The notes: generated by a model not told the origin, from the sequence alone. Shown: positions 8,211 to 18,137, numbered from the stretch's first letter. The stretch is 64,000 nt of DNA from Clostridium sp. DL-VIII (GCF_000230835.1 NZ_CM001240.1:3917779-3981778); one strand, 5' to 3'. Numbers and translations: made by a program.

Positions 8211-8921
8211 TTACAGAGCTTCTCCAAGATATGCCTTTTTAATTTCATCATTAGATAGCAATTCTTTTCCTGATCCGCTTAAGGTTATTTTTCCTGTTTC
8301 CATAATATAACCTATATCAGCTATTTTTAAAGCTGCATTAGCGTTTTGCTCTATTAAAAGGACTGTCATACCTTCTTCATTAATTCTTTTAATTATTCCA
8401 AATAATTCTTTTACTATTATCGGAGCAAGCCCTAAGGAAGGTTCATCCATCATTATTAATTTTGGTCTAGACATAAGAGCTCTTCCTATAGCTAACATCT
8501 GTTGCTCTCCACCAGAAAGAGTACCTGCCAATTGCCAAGTTCTTTCTTTTAACCTCGGGAAAAGCGAGTATACTTTCTCCATATCTTCAGCTATTCCTGC
8601 TCGATCTTTCCTTGAATAAGCCCCTATTTTCAAATTTTCTAGTACTGTAAGATCTGCAAATACTCTTCTTCCCTCTGGAACTAAAGCTATACCTTTTTTA
8701 ACCATAAGTTCAGTATTAAGCTTTGTCAAATCTGTACCTTCATAATCTATGCTTCCACCTTTAGGTTTAACAAGACCTACTATGGATTTTAAGGTAGTAC
8801 TTTTCCCAGCTCCATTAGCTCCAACTAAAGTTACTATCTTACCACTTGGTACTTCTAAACTTATACCTTTTAAAGCTTCTATTCCACCATAAGCTACTAC
8901 TAAATCATTAATTTTAATCAT
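8211..8921 (-). CDS. livF: Branched-chain amino-acid ABC transporter ATP-binding protein LivF
   Basis: This is an ABC ATPase of 236 aa. It has Walker A GANGAGKST, the signature LSGGEQQ, Walker B LIMMDEPSLGLAP and the LivF-type C-terminus. It pairs with LivG to power uptake through LivH/LivM. I start at ATG 8921, which gives the usual MIKINDLVVAYGG start and has GGGGG 9 nt upstream; the longer ORF from 8945 adds eight residues not expected in the family. It overlaps the end of livG by 8 nt, indicating translational coupling. Confidence 0.93.
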   Translation of the reverse strand: MIKINDLVVAYGGIEALKGISLEVPSGKIVTLVGANGAGKSTTLKSIVGLVKPKGGSIDYEGTDLTKLNTELMVKKGIALVPEGRRVFADLTVLENLKIGAYSRKDRAGIAEDMEKVYSLFPRLKERTWQLAGTLSGGEQQMLAIGRALMSRPKLIMMDEPSLGLAPIIVKELFGIIKRINEEGMTVLLIEQNANAALKIADIGYIMETGKITLSGSGKELLSNDEIKKAYLGEAL

Positions 8922-9684
8922 CTTCAGATACCCCCAAATATGCATCTATAACTCTCTTGTCATTTTGTATCTCAGAAGGCGTACCTTCAGCTATAGTTAT
9001 TCCATATTCAAAAACCTGTATTCTATCAGATAAACTCATAACCATATTCATATGATGCTCTATCATAAAAATAGATAGGTTAAACTTTTCTTTAATTTCC
9101 TTAACAAAAGCCGTAAGCTCTTCTGTTTCAGTTGGATTCATTCCAGCTGCAGGCTCATCAAGAAGAAGAAGTTTAGGGTTAGTTGCAAGTGCTCTTGCTA
9201 TTTCTAGCTTTCTTTGCTTACCATATGGAAGCGAGCTTGCTTTTTCATCTTTTAAATCTTCAAGACCTACTTCTTTTAAAAGTTCAAGAGATTTTTTAAT
9301 CATTTCTTTTTCTTCTTTTCTATATCTAGGAAGCTTCAACATAGCTTCAATAAAGTTTGATTTAATATGAACATGATTTGCAATGAGCACATTATCAAGT
9401 ACGCTTAAATCTTTAAATAATCTTATATTTTGAAAAGTTCTTGCTATGCCAGATTGAGTTATTTTATCTTGTCTCATCCCCGTAACATTTGCATCATTAA
9501 AAATAACTTTACCTTTAGTTGGTGTGTAAACATTTGTTATCATATTAAATGCTGTAGTCTTTCCTGCTCCATTAGGACCAATTAAAGAAATTATTTCTCC
9601 TTCATTAATTTGAAGATTAAAGTCTTTTACTGCTGTAAGTCCTCCAAATTGCATTGTTGCATTTTCCACGTTTAGTAATGCCAT
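8914..9684 (-). CDS. livG: Branched-chain amino-acid ABC transporter ATP-binding protein LivG
   Basis: At 256 aa it has Walker A GPNGAGKTT, a modified signature LPYGKQRK, Walker B LLLLDEPAAGMNPTE, and the long insert after Walker A (FQNIRLFKDLSVLDN) that distinguishes LivG from LivF. It is the second ATPase of the transporter. Its start and the end of livM share a single base position (9684), and it overlaps livF downstream. The order livH-livM-livG-livF is the standard one for this system. Confidence 0.93.
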   Translation of the reverse strand: MALLNVENATMQFGGLTAVKDFNLQINEGEIISLIGPNGAGKTTAFNMITNVYTPTKGKVIFNDANVTGMRQDKITQSGIARTFQNIRLFKDLSVLDNVLIANHVHIKSNFIEAMLKLPRYRKEEKEMIKKSLELLKEVGLEDLKDEKASSLPYGKQRKLEIARALATNPKLLLLDEPAAGMNPTETEELTAFVKEIKEKFNLSIFMIEHHMNMVMSLSDRIQVFEYGITIAEGTPSEIQNDKRVIDAYLGVSEDD

Positions 9685-10742
9685 TACTTGTCCCCTCCTT
9701 CTTCTAGAGGTTTTTTACTAGTATATTTAAATAATGCTTTCCATGAAAATTCCTTTGTTCCCATAATTCCTTGTCTAAAGAACAGCACAATAATCATAAG
9801 CAGAATTGAAAATACAACCATTCTTAAGCCTGGTATTCCAGTGAATTTTAAAATTCCAAGATCAAATTGCTTCTCCATATCTAAGAATCTTAAAACTTCT
9901 CCAAGTATTGTTACAGCAAAAGCTGAAATAACTGTTCCTGTAATACTTCCCATACCACCAATAACTATTATAAGCAGTATATTAAATGTAAGACTAAATT
10001 TAAACATGTTAGGATCTATTGTCCCCATTAAATTACCAAGCAAGCCTCCGCCTACTCCAGCAAAGAAAGCACCAATAGCAAAACCTATTGCTTTATGTTT
10101 AAATAAACTTATTCCCATACTTTCAGCTGCAATTTCATCTTCTCTAATAGCTTTTAAGGCTCTTCCATAAGAACTATTTATAAGTGAAATTAAGGCTATA
10201 ATTGTTACAATTGCTATTCCAAAACTCCAATACAAGTTTGTTGCATGCGGAATACCACGAAGACCTAAAGCCCCATTAGTTAAACTTTGAAGATTAGTAA
10301 TAACTATTCTTATTATTTCTGCAAAACCTAAAGTAACAATAGCCAAATAATCTCCCTTAAGTCTCAAAGCTGGTGCACCAATTAAAACTGCTATAAGTGC
10401 TGATAAAAGGCCAGCTATCAGTAATGCCACAACAAATGGAACTGATATATGATTAAGTGGCGACACTAATGGCTCCATAAAGAAATTTTGATTTTTAACT
10501 TTTTCAGTCATTGTAAGTAATGCTGTTGTATATGCACCTACTGCTATAAACCCAGCATGTCCCAAAGAAAACAAACCAGTAAATCCATTTATTAAGTTCA
10601 TACTTAGTCCTAGAACTGTATATATTGCACATAAATTTAAAATTCTGATTTTATATGAGTCTAAGCCACTATTTGCAACAGATAAGAGTAAAAATACAAT
10701 TGCAATGAGAGCTATATTTAAATATATTTTTTTATTGTTCAT
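9684..10742 (-). CDS. livM: Branched-chain amino-acid ABC transporter permease LivM
   Basis: It is a 352-aa integral membrane protein with about ten hydrophobic segments and the LivM hallmark GFTGLFSLGHAGFIAVGAY near residues 53-71. The loop LKAIREDEIAAESMGI (about 197-212) is the coupling helix that contacts the ATPase. It has a hydrophilic C-terminus. It pairs with LivH to form the membrane channel. The start is 2 nt after the stop of livH. Confidence 0.93.
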   Translation of the reverse strand: MNNKKIYLNIALIAIVFLLLSVANSGLDSYKIRILNLCAIYTVLGLSMNLINGFTGLFSLGHAGFIAVGAYTTALLTMTEKVKNQNFFMEPLVSPLNHISVPFVVALLIAGLLSALIAVLIGAPALRLKGDYLAIVTLGFAEIIRIVITNLQSLTNGALGLRGIPHATNLYWSFGIAIVTIIALISLINSSYGRALKAIREDEIAAESMGISLFKHKAIGFAIGAFFAGVGGGLLGNLMGTIDPNMFKFSLTFNILLIIVIGGMGSITGTVISAFAVTILGEVLRFLDMEKQFDLGILKFTGIPGLRMVVFSILLMIIVLFFRQGIMGTKEFSWKALFKYTSKKPLEEGGDK

Positions 10743-10744
10743 TT

Positions 10745-11638
10745 TTACACCTTCTCTGTCAAATTTTTGCCCATTATTCCTGTAGGCTTAAATAGTAATA
10801 TTACAATTAAAAGTATAAATGCAAATGCATCTCTATATCCAGTTAAACTTGGAAGGAAACCAACTAACATGATTTCACTTATACCAAGAAGAAATCCTCC
10901 AATAACTGCTCCCTTAATATCTCCAATACCACCTATAACGGCTGCTATGAAGCATTTAAGTCCTGGAATTATTCCCATAGTACCGATGATTTGAGGATAC
11001 TTGGTAGACCACATCATAGCTCCAACACCGGCTAAAGCTGATCCTATCGCAAAGGTAATAGAGATTATTCTATTAACTTTTATTCCCATTAGCTTTGCAG
11101 TTTCAACATCTTTAGAAACTGCTCTCATTGCCATACCAACATTTGTATTATTAACCAAATGCACTAATCCAAATAGTAAAATTAATGTTACTATAGGAAT
11201 TATAAAAGTAAGGTTTTGAACGGATACTCCACCTATAACAAATACATGTGTAAATATTTCAGGTGTTGGAAATGCTTTTGGCATTCCTCCAAATAAAACA
11301 ACTGCTAAATTTTCAAGTAAGAAAGATACACCTATAGCTGAGATCAAAATTGATATTTTCGGTGCATTTCTAAGTGGTCTGTATGCTGCAAATTCAATAG
11401 TCACTCCAAGAACTCCTGTTATAGCTATGGCTATTATAAATGCAAAATACCAAGGAAGTCCAAATGTAGCTACTCCAAAAAATGCGAAGTAAGCTGCCAT
11501 CATAAATATATCTCCATGAGCAAAGTTTATAAGCTTTAATATTCCATAAACCATAGTATAACCTATAGCTATAAGGGCATATAAACTTCCTAATGAAATT
11601 CCATTTGCTAGATATTGCATGAATATACTTAATGTCAT
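10745..11638 (-). CDS. livH: Branched-chain amino-acid ABC transporter permease LivH
   Basis: This 297-aa permease has about eight membrane segments. The motif YGILKLINFAHGDIFMMAAY (about residues 30-49) is characteristic of LivH, and the coupling helix AMRAVSKDVETAKLMGI is present. It follows the binding protein at 11649-12815 by 10 nt and precedes livM by 2 nt, so the five genes form one operon. Length and topology are normal for the family. Confidence 0.93.
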   Translation of the reverse strand: MTLSIFMQYLANGISLGSLYALIAIGYTMVYGILKLINFAHGDIFMMAAYFAFFGVATFGLPWYFAFIIAIAITGVLGVTIEFAAYRPLRNAPKISILISAIGVSFLLENLAVVLFGGMPKAFPTPEIFTHVFVIGGVSVQNLTFIIPIVTLILLFGLVHLVNNTNVGMAMRAVSKDVETAKLMGIKVNRIISITFAIGSALAGVGAMMWSTKYPQIIGTMGIIPGLKCFIAAVIGGIGDIKGAVIGGFLLGISEIMLVGFLPSLTGYRDAFAFILLIVILLFKPTGIMGKNLTEKV

Positions 11639-11648
11639 AATTTCACCC

Positions 11649-12815
11649 CTAATTCCCTTCTGCTTTTATAGTATCAAGATAAGTAAATTTACCATCTTTA
11701 ACTTCTTTTAATACTGCGTCTTTTACTGCATTATTATTTTCATCTATAGTTATTATTCCAGCTGCACCTGGGAAATCTTTAGTCTTAGCAATTTCATCCC
11801 TTATTTTTACTGGATCCGCTGAATCAGCTCTCTTTATGGCATCTAAAATTAATATATATGCATCATAAGATAAAGCAGAAACCGCTGCTGGCTCTTTATT
11901 GTATTCTTTCCTATATGCATCAAGAAAGATCTTTGATTCTTCTGTTAAAGGAGTTTCGCTTGCAAAGAAGGTTGAAAATACTGTTCCTTCTACCGCATCT
12001 TGTCCTATATCTATGAACTCTGGTGTTTCCCAAGTATCTCCTCCAATTATAGGAGTTGTGATACCTAGCTGCCTAGCTTGTTTTATTAACATAGCTCCTT
12101 CTGTAAAGTTACCTGGTGCAAATATAACATCTGGATTGCTGCTCTTTAGGTTTGTAAGCTGAGCAGTGAAATCTTGATCGCCTGTATTATAGCTTGCTTT
12201 TGCCACAATAGCATTTTTATCTCCTGTAAGTTTTATAAACTCATCACTGAAAAATTTACAAATTCCAACTGAGTAATCACTAGAAACTTCTTGAAGAAGT
12301 GCTACCTTTTTAGCCTGCAATTTATTAGCTGCATATTTTGCCATAACTGTACCTTGGAAAGGATCTATAAAGCAAACTCTAAAGTAATAATCATTTCCTG
12401 CGGTAACGAGTGGATTTGTAGCTGATGCTGCAACTGCTGGAACCTTCGCATCTTGTACAACATCTCCAGCTGCCATAGAGTTACCACTACCCCAGCTTCC
12501 TATAATAGCATTTACATGTTCCTGCTCAACAAGATTTGCAGCTGCACTTGCTGCTTCAACCTTATCAGATTTATTATCTGCGAAAACCAACTCAACTTTT
12601 TTTCCATTTACTGTTGGATAAAGTTTGTTTGCAAGCTTAACACCTTCTACTTCCAGCTGCCCTCCTGCTGCATTAGCACCAGTCATAGGCTCAAATACAC
12701 CAATTTTAATGACATCGCTGTCCACATTTGCTTTTGTATCTGATTTAGAACAGCCCGCTAATGTAAATGTAGTAATCATAGCCAGCGCCAAAAGCAATGA
12801 AATTTTTCTCTTCAT
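11649..12815 (-). CDS. livJ: Branched-chain amino-acid ABC transporter substrate-binding lipoprotein, first gene of operon
   Basis: The protein has 388 aa. Its signal peptide ends in the lipobox LAGC, and the mature domain is the type I periplasmic-binding fold. Most of it matches the second copy at 6929-8098. I start at ATG 12815 (MKRKISLLL), because GGGGGG lies directly upstream; the longer ORF from 12830 would translate the ribosome site. As the promoter-proximal gene of livJHMGF it will be expressed in excess over the membrane parts, as usual for ABC importers. Confidence 0.92.
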   Translation of the reverse strand: MKRKISLLLALAMITTFTLAGCSKSDTKANVDSDVIKIGVFEPMTGANAAGGQLEVEGVKLANKLYPTVNGKKVELVFADNKSDKVEAASAAANLVEQEHVNAIIGSWGSGNSMAAGDVVQDAKVPAVAASATNPLVTAGNDYYFRVCFIDPFQGTVMAKYAANKLQAKKVALLQEVSSDYSVGICKFFSDEFIKLTGDKNAIVAKASYNTGDQDFTAQLTNLKSSNPDVIFAPGNFTEGAMLIKQARQLGITTPIIGGDTWETPEFIDIGQDAVEGTVFSTFFASETPLTEESKIFLDAYRKEYNKEPAAVSALSYDAYILILDAIKRADSADPVKIRDEIAKTKDFPGAAGIITIDENNNAVKDAVLKEVKDGKFTYLDTIKAEGN

Positions 12816-12830
12816 ACATATGCCCCCCAT

Positions 12831-13310
12831 ATTAATTTGAGATATAATAAACCTTTAAAATTTGATATATGAATTTCAATATTTATATATTTATAATATC
12901 CATGGTTTTTTTATAATTTTAATAGAAATTCTTTAATTTCAGCTGATTTCTTATCTATAAAATCAATAACTATTCAACTAAATGACAATTATCAACAATC
13001 TATATACTATCTTATATAATAGAATCTGTCAACCCACGAAAGACATTTGTATTTCTATCAGTGTCAAAAGCTCTTTATATACACTTGAATTTTCATTTTA
13101 CTTACATATAACAAATTGATTTTCGCGCCCTATTATATGAATTATGGCTAATTTATGAAATAAAAAAGAGAGATAACTTATTGTTATATAATTTCCATAA
13201 AAATATGACCTAAGCACTACCTATTGTGATATAAGTCTGCTTTCATATTTTACAAAGCATCTATAACAGAGTTTCCTCTCTTTATACTTCTAATATTTTA
13301 TTTTAATTTT
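12831..13310. other. Intergenic region, 480 bases, with structured element
   Basis: This region separates the TPR gene from livJ. The half nearest livJ is AT-rich promoter territory without recognisable CodY or T-box motifs. The half nearest the TPR gene holds the nested inverted repeats described at 13165-13283. No ORF of interest is seen on either strand. Confidence 0.5.
13165..13283 (-). ncRNA. Candidate structured RNA or complex terminator, 119 nt
   Basis: Read on the minus strand, four nested pairings form one extended hairpin. They are AAAGAGAG with CTCTCTTT (P1), TATAACA with TGTTATA (P2), AAAATATGA with TCATATTTT (P3) and AAGCA with TGCTT (P4), with an approximately 20-nt terminal loop. 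The 3' arm of P1 runs into TTTTTT, so it can also terminate. It begins 28 nt after the TPR stop codon and ends about 350 nt before livJ. It does not match any riboswitch sequence I recognise. Confidence 0.4.
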
Positions 13311-14051
13311 TTAGAATCCTGCTGATTCTGACTTAGCGCCTGCTTCTTTCATTTCTTGTATTGCTTCTAAATACATACTATTATCTGGAGCAATTTTAGC
13401 TGCCTGCTCATAGCAATATAATGCTTTATTTAAATCTTCTAAGTGATAATAGCAGGCTGCTAATTTATTAATTAAATCGCAATTCCTTCTATTAATTTTT
13501 AGTGACATTTTATAGTATCTTACTGCAGTTTTATAATTTATGCTATACTTATCTCTTTCAGTGAATTCCACTATATTTTCTCTTTGTAAATAAATATTTC
13601 CTATGCATTCATATGTTGCACAAATCAAATTCATATGTTCTTCTTTTTCTTTCTCCGAAAGATTCTTTTCACCTTTTCTAAGATGATCTAATGCATTATC
13701 AACATCATTTAATTCTGCATAAGAAATCCCCATATATATGTGTGTTAATGGATCATTAGTCTTATTACAGTATACTTCAAAAGCATCAATAGCTTCCTTT
13801 GCCTTATTCAATTCTCTATATATTAAACCTTTTATATAATATGCATAATAATTTTCTTCATTAAATTCTATTGCTTTTTCTGCAAAATGTAGAGCTTTGT
13901 CAATTCTGCCTTTATTTAAATCTCCCATTGCTAATTTATTCAAGACTGATGATAATTGCTTTTCACTTTTTATTTCTCCGCCTGTTGTTTTTATATTATT
14001 TTCTTCTAAAAATTTATTAATCTTTCCTTGTATATTTTGATTAGATTCCAT
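13311..14051 (-). CDS. Tetratricopeptide-repeat protein
   Basis: It is 246 aa. Successive helix-turn-helix repeats of about 34 residues are visible from residue 35 to the end. Examples are GRIDKALHFAEKAIEFNEENYYAYYIKG, AKEAIDAFEVYCNKTNDPLTHIYMG and LNKALYCYEQAAKIAPDNSMYLEA. No signal peptide or membrane segment is present, so it should be cytosolic. TPR proteins act as protein-binding scaffolds; the partner cannot be inferred. It appears to be monocistronic, followed by the 13165-13283 hairpin. Confidence 0.8.
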   Translation of the reverse strand: MESNQNIQGKINKFLEENNIKTTGGEIKSEKQLSSVLNKLAMGDLNKGRIDKALHFAEKAIEFNEENYYAYYIKGLIYRELNKAKEAIDAFEVYCNKTNDPLTHIYMGISYAELNDVDNALDHLRKGEKNLSEKEKEEHMNLICATYECIGNIYLQRENIVEFTERDKYSINYKTAVRYYKMSLKINRRNCDLINKLAACYYHLEDLNKALYCYEQAAKIAPDNSMYLEAIQEMKEAGAKSESAGF

Positions 14052-14163
14052 ATCGTATCCTCACTTTACTTCTTTTTATATTACTTTGTGTAATAATTTT
14101 CACATAATGCAATTTATTATATCACATTTAAAACCGAATTTAATATAAAATATAACTCTAATA

Positions 14164-14625
14164 TTATTTTCCTTTTTCTATCTCTAACAGTTTTTGTTTT
14201 ACATCTAGCCCGCCTGCATATCCAACCAATTTACCATTAGTTCCAACAACTCTATGACAAGGAACAATAATAGGTATTGGATTTTTGTTATTAGCCATAC
14301 CTACTGCGCGAGATGCCTTTTCATTTCCTATTTTTAATGCTATATCTTTATAACTACAAGTTGTTCCATATGGAATTTCACTTAATGCTTTCCAAACCAT
14401 CTTTTGAAATTCTGTTCCTTCCATCACAAGCGGTAAATCAAATACTTTTCTTTTACCTGAAAAATATTCTTGAAGTTCTTCATTGGCTTTTTTTAGCAGC
14501 GGTGTTTCTATAAACTCCGCATCTTTAGGGATTCTATCACCAAAACAAATCTGAGTAACTCCAAAGCCATTTTCGCCAATAACTACATTTCCAATTGAGG
14601 TTTTATATAAATACACATTCTTCAT
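14164..14625 (-). CDS. ogt: Methylated-DNA-[protein]-cysteine S-methyltransferase
   Basis: The protein is 153 aa, the usual size for a stand-alone Ogt/AGT. The active-site motif IPIIVPCHRVVG (Cys at about 122) accepts the methyl group from O6-methylguanine. The helix-turn-helix segment EIPYGTTCSYKDIALKIG (about 88-105) inserts in the DNA. It is a suicide DNA-repair enzyme of the cytosol. No Ada N-terminal domain is fused and no adaptive regulator is nearby, so expression is probably constitutive. It stands alone between the TPR and LTA synthase genes. Confidence 0.93.
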   Translation of the reverse strand: MKNVYLYKTSIGNVVIGENGFGVTQICFGDRIPKDAEFIETPLLKKANEELQEYFSGKRKVFDLPLVMEGTEFQKMVWKALSEIPYGTTCSYKDIALKIGNEKASRAVGMANNKNPIPIIVPCHRVVGTNGKLVGYAGGLDVKQKLLEIEKGK

Positions 14626-14823
14626 AATTGTATCTTCTCCTCTATGAATATTATTTATATATTATTATTTTACTATACACTTCTATATTTCCTCACAAAA
14701 TAAGAGCTGAAAGTTGTCTCCATTAAAATCCCTTAATTTCTACTGATAAAAATTCATATAATATTCTTCTATATCAACCTAGCAGTAGACTTTACGCTAT
14801 TCTGATTTAGCATATAAATAAAT

Positions 14824-16647
14824 TTACTTTTGCTTATTTATATTCCCAAAATAATTTTTAGAAATTATATCCTCAGAAATTTTAAATGTATCCTTTAAAT
14901 GTTGAACTTCTTTATCATCTTTTGGTGTCCCCATAATCTGGCCCTCATTTAAAATAGTAGCATCTCTATTTGTATTTACGAGTACTCTTCCCACCGAATT
15001 ATTGTCAAACTCACTTCTATCTGATCCTAGCAAGTATAGAATTGTAGGTTTAAAATCTGATTGTCCACCTGCTTTAGATATAACCTCCGGCTTTAAATCT
15101 TTAGAATAGATTAAAAATGGAATCTGCCTATGATTATCCTTCCACCAATCTCCTTCTAAAGGCGAGTTTTGTATATCGTCCTCATAAAATTTATGAACGC
15201 CACAGTGATCTCCATAAATCATAACAACAGTATTATCCAATAAATGCTGCTCATCCAGTGATTCCATAAACTTACCAATAGCCTCATCAGTATACCTTAC
15301 TGCTTGGAAATATGCGCCTAACATATTATCATCAAGCTCCTTTGGTAATTTTAAATATTTCTTATCTTCTGGCATATCAAATGGTCCATGACTAGTCAAT
15401 GTTGTCATAAATGCATAGAACGGCTGTTTTTCGCTTGTAAGCTTTTGCGATATCTGTTTTAAATAAGATTCATCTGATAATCCGAGTCCTATTACTTCAT
15501 CTTGATTAAATTGGCCTACATCTAGTATTTGCTCGGCCCCATAAGATTTATGCATTTCAGTCCAGTTCCAATTTCCTGGTAGCTCTGCATGAGTAGACAT
15601 TGTTGTATACCCTTTACCTACTAGTATATTTTGAAGTGAATCATATTTTGTCCAAGGATATGAAAATACTGTTGCACCTTCTCTTATTGGCAGTACAGAC
15701 GCATTAACTAACAAGTCACAATCGGAACTTGTCCCGTTATTATTTTGTTCATATATATTATTGAAATATAAGCTGTTTGATAATAATTTATTTAAATTAG
15801 GTGTAATTTCCTGTCCGTATACTTTTTGGTTAATAACAAAGTTTTCTAACGATTCTACTTGCAGCGCTATTACATTTTTTCCTTTTAGCATTCCTTTATA
15901 CTCATTATCAGGAATATCTTCCTTATTATCATTGAACCAATTTTGTATATCTTTTTTATCTTCATCCGTTAATGCTTTATTCTTGTCTTTAAAAAAATTT
16001 ATATCAAACCCATGATATCCTAAGGGACTCATATCACTAAAGGTTTGAAATGGAGCCCAAGACTGGCTTAAGAATCTTCTTCCTTGAAGTGTGTCTTTAA
16101 CATCTGCACAATAATGAGCTATTCCAATAATAAAGGCACTTAATAAAAATACAGTTACAGCTTTCAAAGATCTTAAAGATAATCTGCTTCTGTCTTCTTT
16201 TACCCTCGTAATAAATTTATTAATAACAAAAAGTATAATAAAATCAATAATAAATGATATATCTACTAATCTAATATTAAATAAGCTCTTTCCTGTTGGA
16301 TTAAATATTTCAGGATGTATAAAATGTCTGATAGATAAAAAAGTACCATTAGAACGGTAATACCATATATCTGCAATAAAAATAATTGTAATTATAACAT
16401 CGATTACAAGTGCAGCTCTTAATCTGCCTTTCTCTTTAAAGAAAAGTATTGGACTGCAAATCAGCGTTATAATAGCTATATGTGCCCATAATACAGGAGG
16501 TCCAAAATAAATTCCTCCTACATCAATACTTGATGAATCTGGTGTTCTAAGCATTGATAAAAGTATCATAGATTTAAGTTGGATTACAACTACCATGAAT
16601 GCAAATAACCAGTTAATATGTATTAATTGTTTTAGTTTTTCTTTCAT
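14824..16647 (-). CDS. LTA synthase family protein (phosphoglycerol or related transferase)
   Basis: Five N-terminal membrane segments (residues 10-205) are followed by an extracellular sulfatase-type domain (about 250-560) in this 607-aa protein. The metal and catalytic positions of the LtaS family are visible. QVESLENFV carries the Glu ligand, NNGTSSDCD the catalytic Thr, and MIYGDHCG the Asp-His pair. The family transfers glycerol phosphate from phosphatidylglycerol to build lipoteichoic acid, or phosphoethanolamine/phosphoglycerol to other envelope glycans. Clostridia often have several paralogues, so the exact acceptor is open. No other envelope genes are adjacent. Confidence 0.88.
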   Translation of the reverse strand: MKEKLKQLIHINWLFAFMVVVIQLKSMILLSMLRTPDSSSIDVGGIYFGPPVLWAHIAIITLICSPILFFKEKGRLRAALVIDVIITIIFIADIWYYRSNGTFLSIRHFIHPEIFNPTGKSLFNIRLVDISFIIDFIILFVINKFITRVKEDRSRLSLRSLKAVTVFLLSAFIIGIAHYCADVKDTLQGRRFLSQSWAPFQTFSDMSPLGYHGFDINFFKDKNKALTDEDKKDIQNWFNDNKEDIPDNEYKGMLKGKNVIALQVESLENFVINQKVYGQEITPNLNKLLSNSLYFNNIYEQNNNGTSSDCDLLVNASVLPIREGATVFSYPWTKYDSLQNILVGKGYTTMSTHAELPGNWNWTEMHKSYGAEQILDVGQFNQDEVIGLGLSDESYLKQISQKLTSEKQPFYAFMTTLTSHGPFDMPEDKKYLKLPKELDDNMLGAYFQAVRYTDEAIGKFMESLDEQHLLDNTVVMIYGDHCGVHKFYEDDIQNSPLEGDWWKDNHRQIPFLIYSKDLKPEVISKAGGQSDFKPTILYLLGSDRSEFDNNSVGRVLVNTNRDATILNEGQIMGTPKDDKEVQHLKDTFKISEDIISKNYFGNINKQK

Positions 16648-16904
16648 TTCTTTTTCTCCATTAATTCTCTAGTTTTTTACTTATATTATTGTAACCCAAT
16701 CTCATTTTTTTACCAATAGTATTTTTATTAATTTTTTATTACAATAATTAGCCATAATTCCTAAGTTTTCTCGTAAAATCATATTATTAATTCTTCCAAC
16801 ATTTTTATATACAGATAATAATTGAGTTTTTGTCCTTGATATCACATATTATACGGGTATATACTATTAAGATAATGAATTTAATTTAAAGGATGGTCAA
16901 TTTA

Positions 16905-18137
16905 ATGATTTCAGCTAAAGACAACAACTCTAATTTACTAAAGAATAGCTCACTTCGAAGACTTATGTTAGCACGTGTATCTACTAACTTTTCATATCAA
17001 ATGTTAACAGTTGCCATAGGATGGCATATGTATTCTCTAACACAATCTGCTTTTTATCTAGGTCTTGTGGGACTAGTTCAATTTTTGCCAATGCTTTTTT
17101 TATCACTTTTTGTTGGACACATATCTGACAAATATGATCGTAGAAAAATAATCTCTTTTAGTCAGGTCACTCAAAGTGCTTTTATATTAATTTTAGCATT
17201 AGGAAACTTCAGTGGGTGGATTACTAAGGAAAGATTTCTTATAATCATCTTCTTTATTGCCGTTGCTCATTCTTTCGAAGGACCTCCAATGCAGGCTTTA
17301 CTCCCTAATATTGTTACGAAAGATATCTTTCCAAGAGCTTCTGCTTTGATGTCCTCTGTTTCAGAGTTTGCAGTTATAATTGGTCCTGCTTTTGGAGGTA
17401 TACTTTATTCCCTTGGAGCAACTTTGGTCTACGGCCTTTCTGCTGCTTTGTACTTTATATCCAGCATTCTTGTATCTCAAATCTCAATGAGAAGGGAAGA
17501 ATCAAAGCATGAGACAGCAAACATAAAATCACTTTTTGCTGGAATAACTTTTATTAAAAGTAAACCAATTATACTTGGAGCTATTTCCTTAGATTTGTTT
17601 GCCGTATTATTTGGAGGAGCTACAGCGCTGCTTCCAATTTACGCCAGCAGCATTTTAATGATAGGTTCCTTTGGTCTTGGAATATTAAGATCAGCCCCTG
17701 CAATTGGTGCATTATTAATGTCTGCTTACCTTGCAAGAAATCCATTAAAACATAAGGTTGGAAGAACTATGTTTACAGCAGTAATCTTTTTCGGTTTATC
17801 TACTATTGTTTTTGCAGTATCAAAATCTGTTATTCTATCTTTCTTTGCACTTTTTGTGCTAGGTGCTTCTGACGTTGTAAGTGTAGTTATTCGCTCAACT
17901 CTTGTACAGCTTGAGACTCCTGATTACATGAGAGGCAGAGTAAGTTCTGTAAATATGATATTTATAGGTACTTCAAATCAACTTGGAGAATTTGAATCAG
18001 GTACTACTGCATCTTTACTGGGAACTGTACCTGCCGCACTTGTTGGCGGAATAGGAACCATAGTAGTTGTATTGCTTTGGATGAAATTATTTCCTTCAAT
18101 TTTACATGTAGATAAATTTGAAGCTAGCAAAAGCTAG
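16905..18137 (+). CDS. MFS transporter
   Basis: About 410 aa and 12 hydrophobic segments. The helix 2-3 loop FVGHISDKYDRRKIISFSQ is the MFS signature, and the C-terminal half has the SSVNMIFIGTSNQLGEFESG pattern common to enterobactin/multidrug exporter-like (MFS_3) proteins. I start at ATG 16905 with AAAGGATGG upstream; the ATG at 16893 lies inside that site. The stop codon is inside the hairpin at 18118-18143. It is transcribed towards the Crp/Fnr gene. Substrate unknown; a multidrug or siderophore-like exporter is most likely. Confidence 0.85.
   Translation: MISAKDNNSNLLKNSSLRRLMLARVSTNFSYQMLTVAIGWHMYSLTQSAFYLGLVGLVQFLPMLFLSLFVGHISDKYDRRKIISFSQVTQSAFILILALGNFSGWITKERFLIIIFFIAVAHSFEGPPMQALLPNIVTKDIFPRASALMSSVSEFAVIIGPAFGGILYSLGATLVYGLSAALYFISSILVSQISMRREESKHETANIKSLFAGITFIKSKPIILGAISLDLFAVLFGGATALLPIYASSILMIGSFGLGILRSAPAIGALLMSAYLARNPLKHKVGRTMFTAVIFFGLSTIVFAVSKSVILSFFALFVLGASDVVSVVIRSTLVQLETPDYMRGRVSSVNMIFIGTSNQLGEFESGTTASLLGTVPAALVGGIGTIVVVLLWMKLFPSILHVDKFEASKS

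Noticed and set aside
9688..10170. 160-aa plus-strand ORF opposite livM
   Set aside because: It is the antisense shadow of a well-supported permease; it has no ribosome site and no recognisable family.
12831..13310. T-box or amino-acid riboswitch ahead of livJ
   Set aside because: No T-box consensus (AGGGUGGNACCGCG) or lysine/SAM riboswitch core was found; only the nested hairpin near the TPR gene.
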